Assembly: GCA_030267565.1 (NCBI GenBank)
Contig: BRXU01000014.1
Coordinates: forward strand, 2,020,001-2,084,000
Direction: 5' to 3'
Length of the DNA stretch: 64,000 nucleotides
Source of the DNA: Pleodorina starrii
Taxonomy: Eukaryota; Chlorophyta; Chlorophyceae; Chlamydomonadales; Volvocaceae
Below the pieces are notes generated by a model, which saw only the letters and a list, made by a program, of their open reading frames with translations, was not told the origin of the DNA and searched no databases. Numbering within the stretch: position 1 is the stretch's first letter; the number at the start of each line of letters is the position of its first letter. Of this stretch, positions 35,967-47,948 are shown piece by piece. Both the position numbers and the translations under genes were made by a program.

Positions 35967-38900
35967 CTACCACCAGTCGCAGCGCTGGCGCTCCAGGTGC
36001 ATGAGCGATGCGTAGGTGAGGTCGGAGATGCCCACAAACAGGCTGGACGAGTCGGGGGTGAAGGCGATGCCCGCGATCTCACCGAAGAAGTCGTGCTCCT
36101 GAGGGCGGCGGGGGGGAAGGGACGTGCCGTCAAGTCAGTCGCGGGGGACGAGGGCACGGGGCATGCGTTATGAAGTGTGAGGTGTGAGGCAAGGTGAGGC
36201 GAGGCGAGCAGAAAATAACGGTCTGTCACGCGGGAGGTCCGGATCCCACTTCCCACAGCATGTCAAGTATAGAAACGCTGATTTCGGCGTGAGAAGGAAC
36301 TCGCGGGGAGGCAGGCCGCGAAGCCAGCAGCCGGGTCGGGCCGGGCGTGCACATGCGGTACGGCTCAGCCATGCTGCGTGAAGCTCCCACTTTCGTGGCC
36401 GCCGCGTTTCGCCCGCCGCCCTCGCGCGCTCCCACCTGACAGTCTTGGAAGCCGCTGGCGACGTCGTACACGTGTACGAAGTCGGCTGGCTCGCTCATGG
36501 CCAGGAAGCGGCCGTCGGGCGTGAACCGCAGCGACCGGATGGCGCCCATCCTGAGGGGGCAAGCCACGGCGGCGAAAAGGCGCGCCAATACTGGAATGTG
36601 ACGATTCATTCAGAGATGCAACGATACAGGGTCACAGGTTACCGTATTAGGCCCATATGCATGTGGTACTGAGAAAAGGCCCGATGGCATATGTCCGAGC
36701 GGGTTACAAATGCAAGCCCCAAATCTCCACCGGTGCTTCCGTTTCCGTATTCCTCGACTCCATTCCAATCCGGCCCCGAGCTCGAAACCTCCACTTGCAG
36801 TCACCGCCCCTGTGGTGACCATTCCCCGCACTGCTCCCGGCACCGCCCCTGGAGCCCGGACACAGCCCACACATACCCACTCCAGGGGTGCGCACGCGGG
36901 TCCTCCCTTCCCCCACCCACCCACCCACCTCCCCGCCAGGCGAGTGAGCGGCTCGTTGGTTTTTCGCACATCCCACAGCAGAGTGGTGGTGTCCTGGTTG
37001 CCGGTGGCCAGCAGCACGCCGCCCGGGTGCCAGGCGGCAGCGAAGGAAAAGTCCTGGTGACCCTCCAGACGGGCCACGACGGCGCCTGGGAGGTGGGAGG
37101 TGGAAGCGGAACGAATCGGAGGTGTGCAGGACGCATGCAAACAGCGGATGGGAACGGATATAGGACGAAACGCGGGCGCGGCGGAGAGGGCTATTTTCAA
37201 AATTTCCGTCCATCCGCCGAAAATAATCCCGCCTCGCGACTCCTGCGACACTTTACAACCCCCCTGCCCATGCAGACAACGATCCCGTACATAACCACCT
37301 TTCCCGTCCGCTTCCGGGCTTCCACGCGCTGCCACTCGTGTGTGTTCGCCCGCCCCTTCACGCAGCTGCGGCCCGGCCCAGCCCAGCCCCCGCCAGCCCT
37401 GGGGCGCTCTGCGCGTTTCCCCCTCCCCTGTGCCCCTCCCTGCCCGCCCGCTCCCTCACGTCTCCGCCCGCCCGTCTCAGTCTCAGTCTCACCGTTGTGC
37501 ACGTCCGTGAGCAGCGTCGCCGAGTCGTCCCCCACTACCGCCGCCAGGTGCGAGTCGGGGCGCACGGTGGCGTAGTTGACCGCCCAGTCAAAGGGCCACT
37601 GCGACAGCGGCCGCAGGCTGCCCTCGCCCGCCGCCGCCGCGAACAGGCGCAGCTTCTGGTCGTTGTTGGCGGCCATGATGACGGTGCCGTGGGACCGGTC
37701 GGAGAAGATCTCCAGACCGTTGGTGATTCCGTTGTCGCTGCGGGGTGCGGGGGACGAGAAGAGCGGCGCCGCAGCAGAAGGGGGAAGGAGGGCACATGGA
37801 ACGGGATGGTGAGGGGCGAGGGACGGCGAGGCAGGGAGCCCCGGCACTGACGAGGTGTGGGTTGGGTTGGGTACTTGGGTTGGGTTGGGTTGCGTGAGTG
37901 GAAACTCGAAAGTAGGAAACAGAAGCAGACTGGAGGGTGGGGTCAGGGACGCGGGACTGCCGGCGCGTGGCTTTCGGTTGGGCGGCTCAATTGAGGCTTG
38001 CGTTTGTGTTTAACACCCGCGGCAGTCGAAATGAGAAGGGGTTGAGGCAACCAGCGGCGCGGGAATATGGCCGGGGTGCGGGTGGAGACCGGGGGGGGGC
38101 AGGTCCGCATGCGGGTACCTTATGGCTACACGGTGCCACACGGTGCGGCAACGCGGGATGGCGGCGAGGCTTAAACCAGTCGCGCATCCAGGAAGGCACA
38201 ACCAATACACCGGGCAGGGGTGCTCGCGTTTCCGGATCGTTTACGGAGCCTTGGGAGTTCACTCTTCTGATGATGGTGCTGATGATGATGTGCAAGACAG
38301 CCCCCGCCCCACCTCGCAGTGATTCGGCCGCAGAACAGCAGCGACCCGCCGCCGCCCGCCTTGCCCGCGCCGCGCGCCTGGGCCACAGGCCCCTGCGCCG
38401 CCGCCACCGCCCCGCGACCCAGAGCGCCGACACCGCCGCGGGTGCCGCCAGCGGCTGCGCCTCCGCCGGCGCCGGCCGGCGCCGGCGCCGCCGCCGCGCC
38501 GGCCGCGGCGGGGCCGGGCGCGAAGCGCCCGCCGGCGCCGGCGCGTCCCCGCGCCGCGCCCGCCGCGGCCGCGCCTGCCGCCGGCGCCGCTGCTGCCATC
38601 TCCGCGCCGTTGATCCTCTTGACCACGAGCTCCCCCATGAAGCCCCCCGCAGCCACCAGGTCGCCCGACACGCACAGCGTGCTGACCTGCGGGGGCAGGG
38701 AGCGAGCGGGCGAGGAGGAGTGTGCAAGAGGAGGAGTGGATGGCCGGACGGACACACGGTACCAGGAAATGCATCATCACATCAGCATGAGGGTACACAC
38801 TACAAAGCGACACACTACCGGGCCGTACAGTACAGCGGCGACCGTCTCTGTACTGAACGCAGCTCCGGCCCCAGCGCAGCAACCCCAGCGTTGATGGGTC

Positions 38901-41528
38901 AACCAATGTGTGGTTGCAACGTTGCAACACAGGTCGCGCACCCATGCACGCACCCATGCACGCACCTGCACCCGCCCCAGCGCCTGGATGCGGCTCGAAT
39001 CGTCGGCGGCCCGTCGCGCCGCCCCTCCGCCGCCTCCGCCACCGCCTCCGCCGCCCGCTCCCCCCAGATTCAGCACCTCCGTGATGCTCCGAGCTGCGGG
39101 GTTCCAGTGGTTGATGCAATTGTCGTGCACCACAAACACGTCGTTGGGGCTGGTGGCCCACACCAGGTTGCGCAACTGGAAGTGCACAATGTTGCTCTGC
39201 ACGGCGCGGCTGTTGCGTACAAAGGAGAAGAACGGAGGGCCGCGCGCGGCGCCGCTGGCGCCGCCTCCGGCGGTGCCGCAGCGGCGCGGCGCGGCGCAGA
39301 GCGGCGCCAGCTCCGCGCGGTAGGCGCCTCCGTTGTTGTCGGGCAGGACGTTGGTGTAGTTGCGGTACTGGCGCAGTCGGGTCTCCCGGTAGGTGGAGCG
39401 GTTGAACTGGAGGCGCTCCCAGGGGATGCCCTGGATGTCCTGTTGGGGGGGTCAGGGGGTCAGGGAGCGATATGATCCTTTGTATAAGAATGAGTCACTG
39501 CGGGCGTTGTTGATCAAGCTGCTGCAGCCGCTGAACCTTATCAGGGGTTGTTGAGGGTTCAACCATTCTGCACAACCCTTCCGTCACTTCCTCCCAAAAC
39601 GCGATAGATCCTGCCCTTCCAAGCCCTGCAAGCCCAGCCCGGTACCGGCGCCCGAAACAACCGGCCGCCCAGCGCCCCTCTCAGGAGCCCACCAGCAGGG
39701 AAAGCTGTCCGTGCACTGCACTGCACTGCACTGCACCCACAGCCCGGGTGCCTCCCATCCCGGACTCTACCTAAGGCTGCCCACTCTTTCCGGACCCTAC
39801 CTTGGGCTGCGCAGCCGTGTAAAACTGCTCAGCCGTGGTATCCGTCTCCTCCTCCTCGTCCTCACTCCACGGGTCGTCAGAAACACAATTAGGCCCAAGG
39901 CTGAAGCGAAGCGACCAGCCGCCGCCCCCAGCGCCGCCAGGGCCGGCTGTGCTAGGCCCCGCGCCAGCGGCGCCGCTTGGCCCGGGATCCGCGCGCGCTG
40001 CTGTCGCCGCCGCTCCGCTGCCGCTGCCGCTGGCGCCGTCTCCGCCCCGGCACCCTGTCCCAGCGGCCCCGGCCTTCTGGTTGTAGCCTTCCGGCCGCGT
40101 GCGGAAGCGCTGCGGCAGGTGCTGGTGCGCGAGAGGCGGCGGGAACGGGCACTGCGAGCCGCCCGCGTGCGGCTGGCGGCGGTGCGGGTCCCACGGCGCA
40201 CCGACGGCGGCGGCGGCGGGCCTAGGCCGTGCCCACGCGCCACCGTACGCGTCCTCTCGCTCAGCACCGCCATACTCGTCGTCTTCGTCGGGAAAGCCAC
40301 CACCTTCCATGTCCTCCGTTCCGCTGGTATCCGCGCTGTCATATCCCCGATCAGCCTGGGCTGGCGGCGCCGCGGCGCGGTGCCGGGACGCCCCTCCATC
40401 GCCGCTTCCCGACGGGTAGCCTTGTCGCTGCGGAAGCGGGCTTCGACCGCCCGCCGCTGCCGCTGCTGCATCGTCGTAATCCATGCCCGCCGCCGGCTCC
40501 TCGCCCCCACGGCCGCCCAAGTCCTCTGACGAGCCGCCCTCCTCCTCCGCCCAACCATCACCCGCCGCGCCCTCGTCATCCTCCTCATCGCCATCCTCCG
40601 CGAGCGCGTACGAGTAGTACGACACCACTGGCGCCTGGGCTGCAGCGTACGGGTCGTACTCAAAGTACGGGTACACCGTCGGCACCACCGCCGCCGTTAC
40701 TGAGCGCGAGCGCGCCGGCGCTGCCGTTGCAGAGGGCCTTTCCGTGCCGTGCCGGGGCGGCTCAGCTGCGTCGGCCGCCATCATATCGGGATGCTGCGAC
40801 GCTGCGGCGGCGCCGGCGGCCTCCTCCTCCCCGTTATCTTCGCCGCCGCCGCCAGCAGGCACCTCATGGTGGCTTCCGGCGGAGCGCTCCGTGCTGCCGC
40901 TCGCCGCCGACGCGAAGGTGTCCTGCAGTGTCCGCCCGGAGACGCCACAAAGCCCATCAGCCACCTGAGCAGCAGCCGATGCAGTGGCGGCGATGCCCAC
41001 AGCTCCAAGTCCGCCACCACCCCCGTCGTTGGGCATGCCGTCGGCTGGTCCCGCCTGTCCAGCCCTCTGCGCTGGCACTTGCACCGATGGTGGTAACCGC
41101 GTTGGCAGTGGCGGCTGCGGCGGAGCTGCCGGCACCGCTGCCGGCTCCGATTGCCGCGTGATGGCGCCCTGGGCCCAAGCAGAGGTGGACGCTGGGCCCG
41201 ACGGGGCCCCGGATATCGACTCGTCTGCATCGCGACCCAAGTGGCCGTCATCTACGTGGCCGCCCGGGATGTCGGCACAGATCAGGGGAGCTGCGGCCGC
41301 GGGCCCGCTGCAGGAAGGCCGCTGGCCCAAGCCGGACGTGAAGGGCGACGCCGCGTTCGGGAGCTGCGGGAAACCAAGCGGGCCCGACGAGGCAGCCGCG
41401 GTCTGCTGATCAACGTCCATAGCTTCGGCATCGTCTGCGTTTGACAGCTCCCGCGGCAGCATCATTGCCGTCCGTGGGTCGGCGTTGCCATGAAGGTCGG
41501 ATGAAACACCTCCCCGGCTGCTCGCCAT
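35967..41528 (-). CDS. WD40-repeat protein of the S. pombe C2A9.03 / plant transducin-like type
   Basis: Seven exons: 41528-39801, 39439-38966, 38686-38313, 37737-37493, 37085-36929, 36550-36436 and 36098-35967, about 1,074 aa. The start is MASSRGG, and the preceding in-frame codons contain no ATG. Residues 1-570 are low-complexity, acidic and Gly/Ala/Pro-rich. At 577 the conserved block 'DIQGIPWERLQFNRSTYRET' begins, the signature of this eukaryote-wide WD family. WD blades follow: 'VWATSPNDVFVVHDNCINHW', 'STLCVSGDLVAAGGFMGELV', 'FAAAWHPGGVLLATGNQDTT' and 'SLRFTPDGRFLAMSEPADFV'. Exon 3 inserts a ~90-residue Ala/Gly tract inside a blade. WD propellers scaffold protein complexes, and the partner of this family is not established. 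The last exon ends in DWW. Confidence 0.85.
37856..37892 (+). repeat. (GGGTT)n short tandem repeat in a WD40-gene intron
   Basis: About six GGGTT units interrupted by GTACTT, within the intron between exons 3 and 4. It is not the volvocine telomere repeat TTTTAGGG. Confidence 0.8.
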
Positions 41529-42580
41529 GTCCCGCAGGACAGACAAGGCAGGCGGACGTCGTCAGCAATTTTTGTTTCGTGCTTAGTACTCGGAAATGTA
41601 GGCCGGAACTGCCAAGCGAACTGGTTCCAATGTCCTTCCTGCTCAGCAGCTCTGTGGACCGCAAAGCGACAATAATCGCTTGTGGAAATGTTCACAAGCC
41701 TATTGGTTCTCAAATCTAACAACCGCTTCCTGACACGCTGACAGTCTCCAGACGCAATGCGACGCTGGCCTGAACTAAAGCGCAGCTCCTGCCCGCACAA
41801 GGATGCCTTTCAGCTTACGTACAGCACCGAGCAAGTAAGGCGCTTGTAGCTTATGTTGCCACTAAAGAACGGGCTTCAAGTCCGAGCTTTGAAAGGTATA
41901 ACGTGATGTATGGAGTATGGTATTTATGCACTCTGTGTTTGCACTAGTTTGTAATATCCGAATGAGCAAGGTTGCGTGGTGTTGCCGGGAGCTGAGCAAT
42001 GACGGACATTGCTGTTGGGCCCTCCGCCCTCGACTCGATTCTGTACCTTGCACAAAACCCTCTGTAGATTAATATTGCAGACCTGTGATTCTACAAAAGG
42101 GGCACAGGCTCAATAGGACGCAAGGCCGTTCCAACGGCAATCTTCTTCCGTGGGTTCGGTGCCGCCCAACGGTTCTTGTCGCAATGCCTGGCACTTCCTG
42201 GGCGACGGTGAGTAGAAGGTCGGTGCTCTATCCTTCTATGCCAAGACGCTGCAACGACTCCTCTTCCCATGCTGGCCTGAACTTGCCCGGAGGGCCCGGA
42301 GCCAGCGCGAGGCGCGCCTTTCCGTTGGGGTGGTTCCCCTCGTTATAAACCTGTGGCAACTCCACTCGAGTTCAGGAAAATGCTTCCGCCTCAAAAACAA
42401 TTCTATCACAATCTAAATTCGGCATAAATTCGGCAGACCGGGGCCCGGCCGTCGTGACACGCGTCGCTAGCATTGACGCAGCGAGAAAGCCCTAGCCGAA
42501 TATCCCAGCGCCATATTCCGTCAACCCAAACGTGCGCCACCGCAGCGAAGCATGCACAAATACCGTTACGCTCAGCTGGA
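41529..42580. promoter_or_regulatory. Divergent promoter region, WD40 gene and lipase
   Basis: 1.05 kb between opposite start codons, AT-richer than the flanking coding DNA (notably 41860-42080). No conserved coding was seen on either strand. Confidence 0.45.
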
Positions 42581-45500
42581 ATGAACGCAACCCTTCCCTT
42601 CCGCTCCTTTCCGCTGCCACGTTCCCGCCAGACGCGCTCCGCGACTATGGGCACCGCCCGGCCCGTCCCCGGCAGTTCTGGTCTGGTCCTGGCGCTGCTG
42701 GCAGCGCTTTCCGCACTCACTCTGGCCACGCCGACGCGGGGCCTGGCCGCTGACGTCGCCTCGCCGTCGGAAGGCGGCTTTTGGCTGGAGTCCCTGTCTG
42801 CATCGGATCTGACGGCGGCGGACGGACCCCAACCCGACGGCCGAAGTACGACGGTTCCGGGGCCGGGGGAACTGGCTTCCGGGACAGGTTATGACAGTAT
42901 GTGACATCTGGCAGGAGGGGGAAAAGGGTTGGGACGGCGATGCCCTTGACAGGGGGGCTATCTGAGTGTTGAGGATTATCACCAGCCATCGTTGATGGTG
43001 TTGCTGGTGTCACCAGCCACTGACGGTGTTGCAGCCAGTCACGAGGAGCTTCGGTCCCCCCTCAACTTACCTCCGCTCCAGTCCGCGCCTGCCCCTAAGT
43101 CCCATCCGCTGCCATTCCCTGCCATTCCCGTGCATCTCTTCCCGCTCCCGGCCGTCGTTGCCGTTCCCCTTCCCCGCCGCACCCACCACCGCTGCCCCCC
43201 CCATGTTTTCTCCCCCCCCCCCCGCCCGGGCCCCCATGTTGCCTTCCCCTGCTGCTGCTGCTGCCGCCTCCGGATCAGCCCCGGCCGTGTTCCGCAACGG
43301 CGCCTGGACTCCTGACCGACCCACCAACCTCAACGCCTACGTGGCGGTGCTGCTGTCAAAGGACGTGTACTTCAAACACGTGATTGACCCACGGGACGGC
43401 CCGGCGGCGCGGCGCAACTTCACGCTCTTCTCGCGGGCCTTCTGCCGCTCCATGATCCGACTGGGAGCCGACGACTGCGAGTGAGTCATTTTTGTCCAGC
43501 CGCGCCGCCTAACGGTCTTAACGGTTTACCAGAGCGGAGGGTAGCGGAGTGTAACGGTTCAGGTGTACCGGAGCGCATCCGCTTGGTTCCCCTTTTGGTT
43601 TGCTTGTTGCGTCCGGAGCCTCTGGGAGCCGCCGGGCCTTTGGGAGGCATCCTGGTTGCTTTGACTATGTCAGCCCGTCCGCGACTCCCACCTTTACTTC
43701 CGCTGTCACCTCCTACTTACTTACTTACTTACCTCTTACTTACCTCCCTTCCCCACGCCTCCCCGCGAGTTGGTCGCAGGGTGATTGCGGGCGCCGGCTC
43801 GCTGGTGTGGGCGGTGATTCGCGCGGGGCCGTCGGTGCTGCTGGTGGTGCGAGGATCCAACAGCCCACAGAACTGGATCACCGGTGAGGCACCCGCCCCG
43901 GACTCAACCCGACTCACCCCGCCCCGCCCTGCGGTGCGGCGCAGTGGTTATGAGCTGGGCTGATGAAGGGTGAAGGGTGATGCTGCCGCCCGTGATGCGA
44001 CGCGATGCGATGCAGCGCGGGTCGATGTGCGCAGTCAGGCGTCAGGTGTGTTTTGTCCCTCCTCCCTCCTCCCTCCTCGGCCTCCTCCCAGACGTCACCT
44101 CCTTCCGCACCACCAATGTGGAGGATTTCGGCGGCGGATCCCAGGGGACCAACGTGGCTCTGGGCTTCTACAAGGTGGGGTTAGGTGCCCCCCCGGGGGG
44201 TAAAAAGAAGATACTGCAGCGGAGACGGAGACGGCATGTTACCTCATCCTCATCCTTATCCTCATCCTCGACCTCATCGTCATCATGCAGTCACTGAATG
44301 CCCCGGAATCCTCAACCGCCCAGAACCGCCCAGACCGCACCGCCGGGCGCATCATGCTTTCCCCCTGCATCCCACGGACAGGTCTTCGCCGCCAATCGTC
44401 GGCTGATGGTGGACCGAGTGCGGGCGGCCATTGCGCTGGCGGCGGCGTCAGCCGCCGGAGCTCAGGCCCGCCGCGACGGCGACGGCGACGGCGCCGCCAA
44501 CGACCGAGACCCCGGCTGGCGGCTGTGGGTGTTTGGCCATAGCCTGGGCGGCGCGGTGGGCCTTATGGCGGCATCGTATCTGGGCCTAAAAGAAGGAAAG
44601 TATTTGAGGGGAGTGCGCCGCTGGTTTTATTCTCTCCTAACCGGCGGGGTTCGTCTGGGGGGCATCCATTTGAGCGAGAAGGCGTCGGGTAACCACCGGC
44701 CGTCATCCGAGGCGGAGGCCCGAAGCCGCCCTTCATACGTCGCGCTTCCGGGCCGGGTTGAGTTGGGGGTTCCGGCCGACGCGAGGCGAGCTGTCCGCTC
44801 CTCCCCCACCCACCCCAACCCACCTACCCACCCTCTGATCCTGCCGCACAGGCCTCACTGCCACTGGCGTGTACACGTTCGGCTGCCCCCGGGTGGGCGA
44901 TGCGTCCTGGGCCCGATCCTACGGACTGTGAGTGGAGTGTGGTGGGGCAGGGCGGCGAGGGACGACTGCATTTCGCTCTCTTTTTTGCACTGCTATCCGC
45001 CTCGTGGCTGTGCGGCACTGTGGTTGTGCGCGGCAGCAATCAAACCACCAACGGCCCCCTCGTCTCGCCCTTCCCCCCAATTCCTCCCTGCTGCTCGTGC
45101 CCCCCGTTCGCCGCCCGGCCTCCAGGCACGACGTGACGCTGCGCCTGGAGAACACCGGCGACCTCGTTCCCACGCTGCCCTTCGGCTCCGGCTGGCGCCA
45201 CGTCGGCTCCGCGGCCTCCATCCAGGCATGCAGGGACCTCCAGGCGCCGGCGCAGGCGGCGGACACAGCCGTGTCGGTGGCTGCGGCGACGGCGCTGGCG
45301 GCGCTGGCGGCGGGCAGCTCCGGCAAAGGGGGCGAGGCCGGCGCGACCGCACATGAGACGGCATGGCAGTTGGCGGCGGCACGCACCTCCGCCGGGCAGC
45401 AGTGGCGGCGGCGGCGGCGGCTGCGCGGCCGCGGCGCTGCCTCCACAGGAGTGCTGGGGGCCGGGTCGTCGATGTCGTCTTCGTCGTCGGCGGCGGCGGC

Positions 45501-45690
45501 GGCGGCGGTGTCCTACGACGCAGCTTGGGGGCCGGCAGTGCGTGCTGAGGTGGTGGCGTTCCCGTTCCCCGTGTCGCTCCGGGACCACTGGGTTCAGACC
45601 TACACGCAGGTGATGTGGTCGTGCCTCACTGACGGCGACCAGCAGCTGGTTCCGGGGCCGGCGGACGTGTACGACAAGATCGACGCGTGA
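42581..45690 (+). CDS. Secreted or lumenal class-3 (fungal-type) lipase
   Basis: Seven exons: 42581-42896, 43279-43480, 43780-43883, 44092-44174, 44382-44688, 44852-44927 and 45126-45690, 550 aa from the first ATG. The ATG at 42647 would give 528 aa and an even better signal peptide (SSGLVLALLAALSALTLATP). The nucleophile elbow GHSLGGA has Ser289. 'GVYTFGCPRVGD' and 'NTGDLVPTLP' (Asp375 likely catalytic) follow. A likely catalytic His is in 'LRDHWVQTY' near the C-terminus, after a ~100-residue Ala/Gly/Ser-rich insertion. The family hydrolyses triacylglycerol or membrane lipid esters. The donor of exon 5 (44688) was chosen by phase alone. It adds a ~30-residue stretch after GLKEGK that related lipases lack, so this junction is the weak point of the model. 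Confidence 0.82.
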
Positions 45691-46502
45691 GGCGCGGCCT
45701 GGGCAGCTGGGCTGAGTGCCGTCATCAACTCATCACGCATCAGCAAGGCGGGGTTCCAGGCCGGGGTGCTTCACCCCAGACCCCCCCGTGCCCACTTGGG
45801 CATTGGGCAAGGGACGATCCCTTCCTGACAGCCGTTCGGTCCTTCCCCTGGGGGGAGGGGGAGTTCTTAGTATGCTGGATTCGCTTGTCCTGTCCTGTCC
45901 CGTGTGTGGATCTGTGGAAGTCGATTCCTGACTGCCGGTCAGGACGGCCGGTTCCCGGTAGGCGTCTGGGGACGTGGGGAGGGGCAGACCCACGCAGGGT
46001 ATCTTCCTGGTTTCGGGGCTGGCACCAACTGGTGGGTGGCGGATCCCTCTTGTCGCCACACATCGCACTCACGCGCGCACATACGCACCCACGCATGCAT
46101 AGCTTATTGTTTTGACGCTCGTTCTCGCTGTTCTTGTTGGGTTTCTGAACGCTGTGTTGATAAATTTAGTACGCGCTGTTCACAATTGCAGTAGCTCGCT
46201 GTATTGCGCTGTATAGGGGTGGATTTGGGAGTTGGGACCGCACGCTGGCAATTAGTACGGCAAAGGATCACGGCCTCGGGGGTGAACCATTTCTGAAACG
46301 CCGCCGCACTGCAACAGGGCTGCCTGCATCGTGCCACTCTGTGCGAGTGTCAAGTAGCGTCTTTTTTTTCTGATGATGATGATGATGATGTTACAAGCTT
46401 CAGTGAGCTCGTACGGCTCAAACGAACCCGGAGGCTCATGAACAACTCTGGGAAAAGGAAGGGGGCTACAAGACGAACAGGAGGCCCGTGGCAAAGGCAG
46501 GA

Positions 46503-46890
46503 GCGTCTGCCGACACATGCACGGCACCCTCATATTCACCAAAGAGAAGCGGAAACACAAGACCCATGCCCGACGTGAACCACGCTGTGACCGCGCCTGC
46601 CGACATAGGCCCCGTGCCCTCTTCTTTCCGTAATGGAAAGGTCGGCACGCTAGACCTACGCCCGACGCGCACCACCCGTAGCCCCGCCTGCCGACATAGG
46701 CCAAGCGCCTTCTCGTTCATTCGAAAGAAAAGCGGAAACCCACGCCCATGCCCGACGTGCACCACGCTGTGACCACACCTGTCGGCATAGGCCAGGTGCC
46801 CTCTTCGTTCCGTAACAGCAGAGGTCGGCACGCTAGACCTACGCCCGACGCACGCCAGCCGTAACCCCGCCTGCCGACACAAGCAAGGCT
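46503..46890. repeat. Tandem repeat, ~183-bp unit made of two ~92-bp half-units
   Basis: AGCGGAAAC starts units at 46548 and 46731. Both continue with CCCATGCCCGACGTG, ACCACGCTGTGACC and GGTCGGCACGCTAGACCTAC. The core CCTGCCGACATAGGCC recurs about every 92 bases, and partial copies flank both ends. On the minus strand the array keeps one reading frame open (46466-47056, recurring CRQAGLR), which is a by-product of the period unless shown otherwise. Confidence 0.8.
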
Positions 46891-47826
46891 GCCAGCCAGC
46901 CGGCCAGCATCTCTCTCGTGTGCCGTGTCTCGCCAAGCTTCCACCCGGCATTCCTTCGCTTGGAGTGCTGACCGCAGTCTGCAGCAGGTAAGGGACCTGG
47001 CGCGCACCTATCGCCGTTGAAACTAAACTTTGGACTTGCTGGCCGCGACCGATCAAACCTTTCCTGCATGCAAATGTCAGAGAGAAACAACCAACGAATG
47101 GACCTGCTTTCGCGCCCGGAGTACGCGGAGTCCAAAACCGGGAGGAGCCCTCGTAGCGGAGTACCGATCAACCAAGTAATGACGGCCGATGGTGGCTGCT
47201 TTGTTCGGTTGGTCCAGGTGTGGGCCATCGAGGAACCGTCTCTGTCCGTCCATCCACTCAACCTGGTGCCTCGCTCAAAGCTTGCCCGAAAGAAGGAATT
47301 CCTAGAAGATGCCCTGGTCATATTATTTTCCGTGTGCTTATTTTCCATGAGGACGAAACCGCGTACTAGAACGAAAAGGTAGCAACGGGGCCGACTGCCT
47401 GCGAGTTGATATAGGCCGCAATAAGTACCGCTGAACCGCCAAACAAACACGAAAAGGCGAGAAAACAACGGGAAACAATGCTACGGGGAGCTGATGTCGT
47501 ACTTTCATCACTTTTGGGGTGCCCAAAGTACGGCGCATGGTTTACATGGTTTACAAGGTTTACGGCGCAGCTCTCTTCTTGCACGTACGCCTTGATTGAC
47601 TTTTCAGACGGTGCATACTTTCCAAAGCATGCAATCTGTCTCCGATTATCGTTAAGTCCAACCCGGCAGAAATATGTGTCTCCTAAGAGCTGGCACCACA
47701 GCTCGGGTGGGCGCCTGTACATTGTGATACATAAGCAGCAGTGGAGCGCAAATGAATTGTTATGATTGCGACGATTAGCGTAGATGTAACCATGGTCTAA
47801 TTTTATGGAGCAAGGAGCATGCGTGC

Positions 47827-47850
47827 CGTACTATTTTCCGAAATAGTACG
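47827..47850. repeat. Perfect inverted repeat, 10-bp arms
   Basis: CGTACTATTT (47827-47836), loop TCCG, AAATAGTACG (47841-47850). It lies about 100 bases upstream of the ATG at 47949. Confidence 0.85.
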
Positions 47851-47904
47851 ACCTACAAGCGCACCGGTCCCTCACCACGGTCGGCACTCCCGAATGAGTT
47901 TCTC

Positions 47905-47938
47905 TGCCGGCTAGTTCTGCATGCCGGCTAGTTCTGCA
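47905..47938 (+). repeat. Perfect 17-bp tandem duplication
   Basis: TGCCGGCTAGTTCTGCA is present twice without a gap, ending 10 bases before the ATG at 47949. Confidence 0.9.
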
Positions 47939-47948
47939 TAAAGTCAAC

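Larger units (their letters stand above)
45691..47948. other. Region downstream of the lipase; tandem repeat, no firm gene
   Basis: The first few hundred bases are probably lipase 3'UTR. A TGA/ATG-rich microsatellite lies at 46371-46390 and a ~92/183-bp tandem repeat at 46503-46890. The plus open frame at 47017-47382 (121 codons) has no recognisable domain and is not called. Confidence 0.45.

Noticed and set aside
35442..36173. Plus-strand open frame of 243 codons
   Set aside because: Pro/His/Ser-rich and overlapping the conserved last WD40 exon on the opposite strand. It is compositional.
37856..37892. (GGGTT)n run considered as interstitial telomere sequence
   Set aside because: Volvocine telomeres are TTTTAGGG. 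This repeat lacks the A and is a short intronic repeat.
46503..46890. Regularly spaced repeats, considered as a CRISPR array
   Set aside because: Units are contiguous ~92/183-bp tandem copies without unique spacers, in a eukaryotic nuclear genome.
47017..47382. Plus-strand open frame of 121 codons with ordinary composition
   Set aside because: No recognisable domain and no linked exons. It directly follows the tandem repeat. Evidence is too thin to call a gene.
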